Positions 19,351 to 27,101 of a DNA stretch of 64,000 nucleotides are shown here, piece by piece. Position 1 is the stretch's first letter. Each line of letters begins with the position of its first letter. Source of the DNA: Clostridium sp. CX1 (GTDB taxonomy: Bacteria > Bacillota > Clostridia > Clostridiales > Clostridiaceae). The stretch spans positions 62,001-126,000 of the forward strand of contig NZ_JAODOO010000006.1 in NCBI RefSeq assembly GCF_025398335.1, given 5' to 3'. The position numbers and the translations under genes are program-made. Below the pieces are notes generated by a model. It did not search any database. It worked only from the letters and a program-made list of their open reading frames with translations, and had not been told where the DNA came from.

Positions 19351-20481
19351 TTCTAAACCATATTTTGCAAGGTTATATGAAGCATTCTTATCCCTATCAG
19401 CTACAAATCCGCATTCACATTTGTAAGTTCTATCTGATAGTTTTAAGTCTTTTTTTATCCTACCACATGAGCTACAAGTCTTTGATGAAGGATAAAAAAT
19501 AGGTACTTGGATAAACTCAATTCCATATTTAGCACATTTATTTTTCATTTGAGTAATAAACATACTAAATCCTTGCTCTTGTATTGCCTTTGACAAGTGC
19601 TTATTTTTCATCATATTAGATACTTTTAAATCTTCCATGACTACTCTAAATGGCTTGGCTTTCGCTATTTTACAAGTAGCTTGATGTATATGATTTTCTC
19701 TAATATGTGTGATCTTACTATGAAGTCTTTTAATCTTCTTTTCAAGTTTTGCAATGTTCGCAGTCTTTTGGTAACATACTCCTTTCTTATTCATCTCATA
19801 TTTTTGTGAACATTGTCTTTGTAATCTTTTTAACTTTTTTGTTATTCTTTTAACCTTTGCTGTCTTATTAATATTCTTTGTATCCAATTCATCAATATTA
19901 GTTACTGCAAGCGTCTTAATACCTAAATCTACTCCTACAGTAAAATTATTTAATTGCTCTTTTCTATTTTCTTCTTCGATCTCAATAGCAGCAATCAGCA
20001 CCCACACTCTGCCATTAAACCTTACTCTTGGATTACTGAATTTATTTACTTTTGATAAATCAATGTCGTAGTTATACCTACATTGTATCTTACCTATTTT
20101 TTCAAGATTAACTATGTTTTCTTTAAAGTAGATTTTATCATATCTTGAATAAAACTTATCCTTAGACTTCTTCTTACTTTTGAATTTAGGAAAACCACTC
20201 CCACTAAAAAAATTCTTGTATGCCCTATCTAAATCTCTTAATGCTTCTTTTAAGGTAGCGTGGCTAATATCATAAAGCCATTCAAATCCTTCTTGATTTT
20301 TAAGTTTGGTAAGTTCTACACCTAATTCCACAACTGACAATTTCTTTTTAGTGGTTTCATAGTGTTTAATTTGCTTATCCAATCCCCAATTAAACACATA
20401 TCTCATTGACCCCACATGTTTCCACATAAGAATTTCCTGCTCTTTAGATGGAAAAAGCCTAATATTAATCGCCCTTTTCAT
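19339..20481 (-). CDS. tnpB: TnpB-family RNA-guided nuclease (IS607-type element)
   Basis: 380 residues, full length for TnpB. The N-terminal helix-turn-helix/REC-like part starts MKRAINIRLFPSKEQ. The RuvC-like nuclease triad is intact: D185 in VGVDLGIKT, E283 in VMEDLKVSN and D362 in ADRDKNASYN. The zinc finger is CSSC...CECG (C336, C339, C355, C357). TnpB proteins cut DNA specified by an omega RNA read from the element's right end and favour element retention. The ATG at 20481 has AAGGAG 10 nt upstream, inside the remnant tnpA tail. The gene lies in the sense direction between the FMN riboswitch and ribD, so riboswitch read-through would transcribe it. Confidence 0.95.
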   Translation of the reverse strand: MKRAINIRLFPSKEQEILMWKHVGSMRYVFNWGLDKQIKHYETTKKKLSVVELGVELTKLKNQEGFEWLYDISHATLKEALRDLDRAYKNFFSGSGFPKFKSKKKSKDKFYSRYDKIYFKENIVNLEKIGKIQCRYNYDIDLSKVNKFSNPRVRFNGRVWVLIAAIEIEEENRKEQLNNFTVGVDLGIKTLAVTNIDELDTKNINKTAKVKRITKKLKRLQRQCSQKYEMNKKGVCYQKTANIAKLEKKIKRLHSKITHIRENHIHQATCKIAKAKPFRVVMEDLKVSNMMKNKHLSKAIQEQGFSMFITQMKNKCAKYGIEFIQVPIFYPSSKTCSSCGRIKKDLKLSDRTYKCECGFVADRDKNASYNLAKYGLEISV

Positions 20482-20660
20482 CTTCTAACAACTCCTTAAT
20501 CATTTTCTTTGCTTTATTAGCTCTTTTACCTTGTAACTTACAACTATCCACTTTCTGTTACATGGCGTGGTTTTAGTGTACCATTTTTATCCCAATTTCT
20601 TAATGTTTGTTCTGTTTTACCTATTAGTTTTGCAAATTCACCTGTTGAATAATATTTCAA
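20465..20660 (-). pseudogene. tnpA: Internally deleted IS607 TnpA serine recombinase
   Basis: The TTG at 20660 (GGAG 8 nt upstream) opens a frame matching the MerR-like DNA-binding start of IS607 TnpA (KYYSTGEFAKLIGKTEQTL, RNWDKNGTLKP). It hits TAG at 20544-20546 after 38 residues. One frame over, the typical C-terminal tail resumes (SCKLQGKRANKAKKMIKEL) and overlaps the tnpB start, as in intact elements. The roughly 150-residue catalytic core, including the nucleophile Ser, is gone. The element therefore cannot move by itself. Confidence 0.8.
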
Positions 20661-20928
20661 GTTAATCACTCCTTGAAAATATTATTCAACAAACCTTATA
20701 AAACATCAGCATATATTTATATTTTTTTATAAACTTGCTTTAACTGTTGTCAGCCTCCAAACCTTTTAACTAAGTTTCTTTCATAATTAAATAAATCCCC
20801 AATTATTGAAAAAGAACACCATTTTACAAGTAATTTAAAATTACCAAAAAATACAGCGTACCAAATACTTCTTAATTATCAATACTAATCTTGATGAAAA
20901 CCTGCACTGATAGGAGGTATCTGGTACT

Positions 20929-21174
20929 ATGATTAGTATTGACGAAAAATCAATAATTAAAACAATAGAAAATTATTTAAGTGAATATCGCTACATCTTT
21001 AATAAGCGGAGCTTTCATATATTTATTTTACTTGTTACTGCTATTCTTTCAATTCAAGAAGTTCGTTCTATAAAATTTTTGTATGACAATTTAACAAGTA
21101 AGCGCACATGCTGGGCGCACATAAAAAACGCCCTGAAAAAATTCAGAGCGTTAACTTTCACAAATATAGAGTAA
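20929..21174 (+). pseudogene. N-terminal fragment of a transposase
   Basis: 81-residue open frame with AGGAGG upstream. The first 60 residues or so (ISIDEKSIIKTIENYLSEYR, HIFILLVTAILSIQEVRSIKF) resemble the N-terminus of IS4-like DDE transposases seen in clostridia (from memory, moderate certainty). After about NLTSK the reading frame merely runs into the rib leader terminator, so the last 20 residues are not genuine. No catalytic DDE core is present. It is antisense to the rib operon. Confidence 0.55.
21123..21152 (-). terminator. Expression-platform terminator of the FMN riboswitch
   Basis: AACGC-x-CTGAA (21127-21137) pairs with TTCAG-x-GCGTT (21142-21152) with one mismatch. On the minus strand it is followed by TTTTTTAT. 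It lies about 95 nt downstream of the aptamer, a usual distance for a rib leader. Confidence 0.85.
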
Positions 21175-21245
21175 CTTTTATAGTATTACATTTAATATAT
21201 CCACTTATGCATATATCTTCTAATGTAAATTAAGCTATCTCATAT

Positions 21246-21356
21246 CTATCTTCTTTCATCCAGACTTTACTGTCGGCCTCGGAGTTTCACCGAATCATAC
21301 CTTACGGCTCGCGGGCTATACCGCCGGTGGGGAATCTCACCCCGCCCTGAAGATTT
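21246..21356 (-). ncRNA. FMN riboswitch (RFN element)
   Basis: The minus strand holds the complete aptamer: P1 arms ATCTTC/GAAGAT (21248-21253 and 21349-21354), then AGGGCGGGGTGAGATTCCCC, ACCGGCGGTATAGCCCGCGA, GATTCGGTGAAACTCCGA and GCCGACAGTAAAGTCTGGAT, all RFN core blocks. High FMN should favour the terminator at 21123-21152. The natural target is ribD, but 2.1 kb of mobile DNA now separates the two. Confidence 0.97.
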
Positions 21357-21391
21357 ATTTTTTTATGATTTCATAATACCACTATTTTTTT

Positions 21392-21420
21392 ATAATATCA
21401 ACATATATTTTCATTGTCAA
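21392..21420 (-). promoter_or_regulatory. Sigma-A promoter of the rib leader
   Basis: Minus-strand TTGACA (21415-21420) and TATTAT (21392-21397) are separated by 17 bp. The -35 overlaps the stop codon of the upstream DUF3793 gene. Transcription would start near 21385, just before the aptamer. Confidence 0.8.
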
Positions 21421-22022
21421 CCTCTCATAACCAATGAAGGGAGAATTCCTTGTAAAACACAATTAATTACAGTGTTTTTGTCAGTATCATACTTTGAGAA
21501 ACTTTCCTTAGCATATTCAACATTGTTATAGACCTTCCAATAACCACAAAGCAGACATTCTTTATCTGGTGATTCTATAAAACAAATCACATCTTCTAAA
21601 GGTATTCCTAAAAATAGCCCTATCTCATGAGGGAAAGATTCCTCAAATCTTAACTTTAAAACCTCTAGATTTTCCTCTAAACTAAAATATGCCCTATATC
21701 CAAACTTGTATAAGAACTTCATGTTTTCCTCTTCATAAATCACCTTTGTCAATTGATTACTATCATAAAATAGTAAAGTTATTACATTTTCCGTTTTTTT
21801 AATCTCGCAGAATTCCACCATCCACTCTGACAAGAACTCTTTTTTATATTTTTCCCATAATGAATATAAGTTACCCTTATCCCTACTTAAGGTAATTATG
21901 GAAGCTGGCTTATGACCTGCTACTGTAGGTGCTGCACTATATAATATCACTCCAAACAAGTACTCTTTTTTATCCATAGACTTTATTCTATTCATATACT
22001 CTTCCAGTAATACTCTTATCAC
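21417..22022 (-). CDS. DUF3793 family protein
   Basis: 201 residues; no enzymatic role is known to me for this family. Its C-terminal signature is present: FPHEIGLFLGIPLEDVICFI, then CLLCGYWKVYNNVEYAKESFSKYD. Conserved Cys and the CGYWKVY segment suggest metal or redox binding (inference). The start is taken as GTG 22022, because AAAGG at 22032-22036 lies 9 nt upstream; the ATG at 22031 almost touches that site. It is separate from YitT, whose terminator precedes it. The final codons contain the -35 of the riboflavin promoter. Confidence 0.8.
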   Translation of the reverse strand: MIRVLLEEYMNRIKSMDKKEYLFGVILYSAAPTVAGHKPASIITLSRDKGNLYSLWEKYKKEFLSEWMVEFCEIKKTENVITLLFYDSNQLTKVIYEEENMKFLYKFGYRAYFSLEENLEVLKLRFEESFPHEIGLFLGIPLEDVICFIESPDKECLLCGYWKVYNNVEYAKESFSKYDTDKNTVINCVLQGILPSLVMRG

Positions 22023-22122
22023 AATCACCATCCTTTAATCCCTAAAGAAATTTAACTTTATTTTCTGCATAAGTTAGGTGAATTATTGATATATGTTTAC
22101 TGTTAAATGTTTTAAATAAATC

Positions 22123-22159
22123 AAAAACCTTCCTTAGTCCATATTACTAAGAAAGGTTT
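22123..22159 (-). terminator. Terminator of the yitT-like gene
   Basis: AAACCTTCCTTAGT (22125-22138) pairs with ACTAAGAAAGGTTT (22146-22159) with one mismatch and a 7-base loop. T-rich on the minus strand. Confidence 0.8.
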
Positions 22160-22224
22160 CTATCAAATTAATCTATTTAAGCTGCTATATAAACAACATT
22201 GTTTATAGGTCTGTATTAAGCTTT

Positions 22225-23076
22225 TTAAAAGGCCGCTGCCTTAAAGCCCTTTCCACGAACTTCTGCGGTATCCATTACCGATACTACTGCAGTGGAGTCT
22301 ATATCTTCAATTAAGCTTTTAGCTTGTTCAAGTTCTCTTGAGGTTAAAATACAATATATAACCTTTTTCTTATCTCCAGTGTAAGCACCTTCTCCATAGA
22401 GATAAGTTACTCCTCTACCTAATTTCTGTAAAATAACTTGCTTAATTTTATCACAGTCACCAGTAACTATGAATACTACTTTTTCCTTATCAAAACCTTG
22501 AATAGCCTTATCTACCACCGTTGAACTCATATACATAGCTATTAAAGTGTACACTGCTGTTTCCAAATTTCCTATAAACATTCCAATAGCAACAATTATA
22601 GCATTTATTATAAATCCAATATTTCCTATTGATATTCCATATCTTTTTTTAACTACTACAGCTACAATATCGGTACCGCCTTGTGAGGCTCTATTTCTAA
22701 ATATTATACCTGCTCCTACTCCCATTAAGATACCTCCACATAGTGAAGAAATCAAAGGGTCACTCATATAATATAAACTTTGAAGTTGTCTTGTTAGTAT
22801 TAACGAAAGAGACATAGCGATCATACCTATGAAACTAAAAACACCAAATTCCCTGTTAACAGCCTTAACTCCAATCAAGAATATTGGAATATTTATAAGT
22901 ATTACAAAATAACCAGAGGATATACCTGTTATATATTGAAGGATTATTGCTACACCTGCTACTCCTCCACTAAGAAACTTATGAGGTATAATAAAGGTAT
23001 TGACTCCAATGGAGTAAATTAAACTACCTATTATCACCATTAAAATTCTTAATAAACTTTCTTTCTTCATACTCAT
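22225..23076 (-). CDS. YitT family membrane protein (DUF161 + DUF2179)
   Basis: Membrane protein of about 283 residues with five to six hydrophobic segments (IGSLIYSIGVNTFIIPHKFLSGG..., LISSLCGGILMGVGAGIIFRNRASQGGTDIVAVVVKK) and a soluble C-terminal DUF2179 domain (about 215-283). It is typical of the YitT/YvjA group, whose transported substrate is unknown. Start uncertain: AGGAGG (on the minus strand at about 23089-23094) is 3 nt from ATG 23085 and 12 nt from ATG 23076; I prefer the latter. It is monocistronic. Confidence 0.88.
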   Translation of the reverse strand: MSMKKESLLRILMVIIGSLIYSIGVNTFIIPHKFLSGGVAGVAIILQYITGISSGYFVILINIPIFLIGVKAVNREFGVFSFIGMIAMSLSLILTRQLQSLYYMSDPLISSLCGGILMGVGAGIIFRNRASQGGTDIVAVVVKKRYGISIGNIGFIINAIIVAIGMFIGNLETAVYTLIAMYMSSTVVDKAIQGFDKEKVVFIVTGDCDKIKQVILQKLGRGVTYLYGEGAYTGDKKKVIYCILTSRELEQAKSLIEDIDSTAVVSVMDTAEVRGKGFKAAAF

Positions 23077-23211
23077 ATATCCCATATGCCTCCTATACAA
23101 AACTAAAGTTCTACTGTAGTTAGGAGGATATCCTCTTAGGTTAAACTAGCTAAACTTACTCTCCTTCTACCTACTATCTAAATTCTATTACAGCTTTGCA
23201 TCTATGTCAAA

Positions 23212-23285
23212 GGACCAATCTATGGATTAATCCATGGATTAGTCCAATTATAGGTCCATTTAATTATAATTGTAAAATAAATGGA
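23212..23285. repeat. Cluster of nested inverted repeats
   Basis: The perfect 14-bp palindrome ATGGATTAATCCAT (23222-23235) is flanked by GGACcAATC (23212-23220) and GATTaGTCC. A second stem follows: GTCCATTT (23254-23261) with AAATGGAC (23276-23285 region). All share GGAC/GTCC ends. No T-run follows, so it is not a standard terminator. Confidence 0.5.
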
Positions 23286-23370
23286 CTATTTCTCCTGCTA
23301 TCATATGAATTACTAGTGAATTCTCAATTTCCGTGATATAGAAAATTCAAACTTCTTTCCTATTTAATGT

Positions 23371-25038
23371 CTAAATAAATACTGCTTGAACCCAATAATA
23401 CAATAGATATAAGGTAAATACTACCGTTAACGGGATAACTATAATTGTCACCTTCAAATACTCCCTCCAGGATACATTAATAGCACTTCTCTTTAAGATA
23501 TACATCCATATTAAGGAGGCTAAAGTTCCAATTGGAAGGAGAAGAGATCCGATATCAGTGCCAATTATAGTAGCTACATAAATGGTTTTTAATATAAGTG
23601 GACTTAAACCCATATTAGTTAACGTAATGGTACCTATCATTAATGCGGGATGGTTATTAAAAATATTAGATAGAAGAGACATTAGTCCTCCCATTACGAA
23701 GCTTGCGTAAAATAAACCTTTACTTACAATAGGTTCACAAACTTTGACAAAGTATTCTGTTAGTCCAATATTGTTCAAGCCATAAATAATCACATACATT
23801 GAGAAGGCAAACAATAAAATATGCCAAGGTGTTTTCTTAAAAATATCCAGGGGGTTTGTCCTTAAATAATACCACCTAAGTGCTAAAAGTATAAGTGAAC
23901 CTGATACTGCTACAATTTCTATTGGAATTCTATAATAAGATGCAACAAACAGTAAACAACGTATACCAAATACAAATGCCAAAATTCCTAGCATAAAATA
24001 TACTCTCTTCTCTTTGTTATTAAGGGCAATATTTTCTTCAAATGGGTGAAACTCTCTTGCAAAGAATTTTTCATCTAATTCCACTATTGGCTCCGGAAGA
24101 GTCCGAGGAAGTCTCTTTTTTAGTAAAAGAAACATCAAAACCGACATAAATAGAAGTCCAAATAAGCCGGGAATAAATATCATCTCTGTATACTTATAAA
24201 GTGTCAAGTTGATAATATTTAAGGAAATTAAGTTTGTAATGTTACTTACTCCTATGGGTGTACTTGACCCTGTTGCAATCAATGCTCCACTTAATAGGTA
24301 AGGCAGTTGCTCACTTGTCTTTAATTGTAGGTTTCTTAATAATAATATAATAATAGGGGTAGTTATCAGAATACTGCCATCATTATTAAAGAGCATAGTC
24401 ATGAAAAAACATAACAATTGTATATACCAATATAACCGATATCCTGACCCCTTCGCTAAAATTGACAGCTTAGCAGCGGCCCAATGAAAAAATCCAAAGC
24501 TTTCTAGTATAACTGCCATAATAATAGTTGCAATAATAGTGATAGAAGCTCCACCAATTTTATGAGTAATCTCTACTAAATTGTCATAACCTACAACTCC
24601 TATAAATAGTATCATTATAGCTCCTGCTGCTGCAGGGTATGCTTCATTTATTCCCGCCGGTCTTAAAAAAATAATTATCATTGTCATAAGAAATATGAAA
24701 ATCGTTGCTATTACTATATTAAAAAAAAATATTATTAAAGTTCCAAGTATTAATATAGTAAAGAGAACAATCACCTTTCTATCTTTCCAAAACTTTTTTC
24801 CTTGAACTGTTTGTGAGGGTAGTGCAGGTGTTTCAATTTCTCTAATAACTTTAATCCTTTCATGGGGTGGTTCTGGATGTTGTAGATGGGGCAGTTTATC
24901 TCTCTTTTCCTGTGGCGGTCTCGGCCCTCTATAAAGATCTGCAAGATTTTTTTCAGGTTTTTCAAATAATTCATCTTCATGTTCATAGCACCAAATAGTA
25001 TATAATATTATCAAAATTATTATCAGTGTGTTGCTCAT
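23371..25038 (-). CDS. ArsB/NhaD-type (SLC13-like) permease
   Basis: Ion-transporter-superfamily permease, 555 residues. After one N-terminal hydrophobic stretch comes an unusual 75-residue polar segment rich in Pro, Glu and His (HLQHPEPPHERIKVIREIE), then about eleven transmembrane helices. Family features are MTMLFNNDGSILITTPI (the duplicated N-D membrane motif), LIATGSSTPIGVSNITNL and the second-half counterpart SNIFNNHPALMIGT. The transported ion (arsenite, Na+, dicarboxylate) cannot be told; no arsR, arsA or arsC is nearby. The ATG at 25038 has GAGGAG 11 nt upstream. Confidence 0.82.
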   Translation of the reverse strand: MSNTLIIILIILYTIWCYEHEDELFEKPEKNLADLYRGPRPPQEKRDKLPHLQHPEPPHERIKVIREIETPALPSQTVQGKKFWKDRKVIVLFTILILGTLIIFFFNIVIATIFIFLMTMIIIFLRPAGINEAYPAAAGAIMILFIGVVGYDNLVEITHKIGGASITIIATIIMAVILESFGFFHWAAAKLSILAKGSGYRLYWYIQLLCFFMTMLFNNDGSILITTPIIILLLRNLQLKTSEQLPYLLSGALIATGSSTPIGVSNITNLISLNIINLTLYKYTEMIFIPGLFGLLFMSVLMFLLLKKRLPRTLPEPIVELDEKFFAREFHPFEENIALNNKEKRVYFMLGILAFVFGIRCLLFVASYYRIPIEIVAVSGSLILLALRWYYLRTNPLDIFKKTPWHILLFAFSMYVIIYGLNNIGLTEYFVKVCEPIVSKGLFYASFVMGGLMSLLSNIFNNHPALMIGTITLTNMGLSPLILKTIYVATIIGTDIGSLLLPIGTLASLIWMYILKRSAINVSWREYLKVTIIVIPLTVVFTLYLLYYWVQAVFI

Positions 25039-25206
25039 AAAAGTTTACTCTCCTCTTTTTAAAAATTAATAGTATCTCTCATAATTACTTTTTCTTTAGA
25101 TTAATTTTCATATATAATATGCTGTAGGAAAGTAATTTGTACACCACTGAGGAAAACCTTATTATTAAAAAATTATTATATATAACAAAATTACACTATT
25201 TAAATA

Positions 25207-25247
25207 TAAAAAACTCCTTTGCCTTATATATTACAAAAGCAAAGGAG
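25207..25247 (-). terminator. Terminator of the Lys/Asp-tailed small gene
   Basis: CTCCTTTGC (25214-25222) pairs with GCAAAGGAG (25239-25247). The A-run at 25208-25213 gives U on the minus strand. Confidence 0.82.
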
Positions 25248-25293
25248 CTGTTATCCAGCTTATTAATTGTATTACTTCCTGGATGGTTTGTTG

Positions 25294-25611
25294 CTATCTT
25301 TTTTTACCATCTTTTCTGCCGTCTTTCTTGTCGTCCTTCTTATCGTCTTTTTTGCCATCTTTTTTATCGCCTTTTTTATCTTCTCCCTTTTCTTGTTGAC
25401 TTCTTAAAATTTCTTTTATAGCATCTACTGCTCCATCATCTGCTACAACATAGGCAATATGAGGTATTTCGATAAATAGTATCTTTCCGTGAGAAGAAGC
25501 TACCAGCACATTCCCAACTACAGCCTGAATAACTACGCTTTCAATATGATCCCCTGACTTGAAGAAAATAGCAACATGATTTTTAACTAGCTTGGATAAT
25601 AATTCTTTCAT
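25294..25611 (-). CDS. Small protein with Lys/Asp repeat tail
   Basis: 105 residues. The first 70 form an all-beta, Sm-like pattern (LVKNHVAIFFKSGDHIESVV, GNVLVASSHGKILFIEIPHI) resembling short spore-associated DUF2642-type proteins (a weak comparison, from memory). The last 30 are a low-complexity run of KKD/KKG units, encoded by imperfect 12-15-bp DNA repeats. AGGGGG lies 7 nt before the ATG at 25611. A structural or surface-binding role is plausible but not shown. Confidence 0.7.
   Translation of the reverse strand: MKELLSKLVKNHVAIFFKSGDHIESVVIQAVVGNVLVASSHGKILFIEIPHIAYVVADDGAVDAIKEILRSQQEKGEDKKGDKKDGKKDDKKDDKKDGRKDGKKR
25297..25386 (-). repeat. Short tandem repeats coding the Lys/Asp tail
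   Basis: Imperfect 12- to 15-bp repeats of the type GATAAGAAGGAC / GGCAAAAAAGAC code alternating KKD and KKG units. Such repeats are prone to copy-number change. Confidence 0.7.
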
Positions 25612-25705
25612 TTGTCTACCCCCTTTTTATCTATTGTTAGTAATATATTATGCTAGTCTACTTACATTGTTACTATAGACTTACATAGGGGGCTTTCTAA
25701 ACTTA

Positions 25706-26224
25706 TTAATCCTCTATACCTTTTCTTGCAGGAACTCCTTGTGTATAGTAGTGTTTTATTTGCTTCATTTCTGTTACTAAATCTGCTTTTTCTATAAGCT
25801 TGTCATTTGCGTATCTTCCAGTTAAGATTACTTCTACCTTTTCAGCTCTCTTATCTAAAAGCTCCATCACTTCTTCTACTTTAAAAAGTTCATAAAAAAT
25901 AGCTATGTTTATCTCATCTAAGACTACAACATCATATTCTCCAGAAGTTAGGACCTCTTCTGCTCTTTTTAATCCCTCTGCAGCAACCTTTATATCTGCT
26001 TTGGTAGGATTGCCAAAAATAAAAGAATTTCTTCCAAACTGCTCTAATGTAAAGTTAGGTAAATACTTTACTGCATTTAATTCACTGTACTCCATTCCCT
26101 TTACGAATTGTCCAAAGAAAACTTTTTTTCCAGCACAAACTGCTCTAAGAGATAATCCTAAAGCTGCAGTAGTCTTTCCTTTTCCATTTCCTGTATAAAT
26201 TTGAATATATCCTTTGTTATCCAT
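25706..26224 (-). CDS. cobO: Cob(I)yrinic acid a,c-diamide adenosyltransferase
   Basis: Attaches the 5'-deoxyadenosyl group to cobalt of the corrinoid (CobO/BtuR/CobA-type). 172 residues. The P-loop is YTGNGKGKTTAALG, with VVLDEINIA (Walker B-like) and the C-terminal YYTQGVPARKGIE typical of the family. It is last in the long cobalamin operon, 17 bp after pduX. The ATG at 26224 has AGAGGG upstream. Confidence 0.96.
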   Translation of the reverse strand: MDNKGYIQIYTGNGKGKTTAALGLSLRAVCAGKKVFFGQFVKGMEYSELNAVKYLPNFTLEQFGRNSFIFGNPTKADIKVAAEGLKRAEEVLTSGEYDVVVLDEINIAIFYELFKVEEVMELLDKRAEKVEVILTGRYANDKLIEKADLVTEMKQIKHYYTQGVPARKGIED

Positions 26225-26240
26225 ATTAATGCCCTCTTTT

Positions 26241-27077
26241 CTATATATCTATATTTTCTAAAGTCTTTACTGGGTATATCTTACATAGATCCAACCCTCT
26301 AGCCAATTTTTCAGCAAACTTAAGACTTTCTAAATCCTCATATATAATACCTAATACACTTCCACTATGAGCACCTATTATACCCATACCAGAAGTTTTA
26401 TCCTTTATACTCATTACCTCTTCCAGGAAATCATACTTTAACCTCTTCTGATTTCTTAATATACTTTCGGTAGCTGCAAATGCAAGCTTTTTCAGGTTAT
26501 TTTCCGCTGCTGCTTCTTTTAAGGTTGTAAATAAATCTTCTACATCACTTAAAGGTGGTAGATTTTTATTGTTAAATTCCACAGTGTCTACTATATTGTT
26601 TCCTTCAAAAGCAAGAATATTATAGGTCATATACTTACCAATAGCTTGCTTAAATAGTCCTTTTTTATAATCAAAAAGGGTCATTTCCTTAAATATGATG
26701 CTATCTGTTGGCTCAATTTTTATACACTGTTCTACTAGTTCCTGTTCATTAAACTCTCTTCTAAACATTTTAAGCAGAGCATAATATACTCCACACAAAT
26801 CAGCAGTGCTGCTTGCTAATCCCTTACCATAGGGTATATCAGAGTTAATTTCTATATCAATATTTTTGTAATATTCTTCATATCCCCAAAGCTTTAGGAT
26901 ATTATAAAGAAAATCCGCTGATTTTTTATTATTAAACTTTTTATCAGCTTCATTACATTCAAATAATCTAACCTTAGTATAAATGTTAACAGGGCAAGAT
27001 AGTAGCAAGTCTTTATCATTTATTCTTCCCTGCAGCACTTCTCCAAAGCTGCCTGGGTAGTTTACTGTAAACTCCAT
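26241..27077 (-). CDS. pduX: L-threonine kinase (PduX-type GHMP kinase)
   Basis: Phosphorylates L-threonine to supply CobD with O-phosphothreonine for the aminopropanol arm of cobalamin. 278 residues. GHMP motifs are YPGSFGEVLQG at the N-terminus, the ATP loop PYGKGLASSTADLCG (about 93-107) and GIIGAHSGSVLG near the C-terminus. Position among cbi/cob genes, with cobD and cbiB in the same operon, supports this role rather than another small-molecule kinase. Confidence 0.92.
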   Translation of the reverse strand: MEFTVNYPGSFGEVLQGRINDKDLLLSCPVNIYTKVRLFECNEADKKFNNKKSADFLYNILKLWGYEEYYKNIDIEINSDIPYGKGLASSTADLCGVYYALLKMFRREFNEQELVEQCIKIEPTDSIIFKEMTLFDYKKGLFKQAIGKYMTYNILAFEGNNIVDTVEFNNKNLPPLSDVEDLFTTLKEAAAENNLKKLAFAATESILRNQKRLKYDFLEEVMSIKDKTSGMGIIGAHSGSVLGIIYEDLESLKFAEKLARGLDLCKIYPVKTLENIDI

Positions 27078-27101
27078 AAGCTACACCCTTTGCAATTTAT
27101 T

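Noticed and set aside
20544-20546. TAG in the tnpA remnant as recoded pyrrolysine
   Set aside because: The downstream sequence in that frame has no family similarity, and the tail lies in another frame with the core missing.
25297-25421. Plus-strand open frame and possible CRISPR-like repeats
   Set aside because: The repeats are 12-15 bp, without spacers, and simply encode the Lys/Asp tail on the minus strand; the opposite frame is a shadow.
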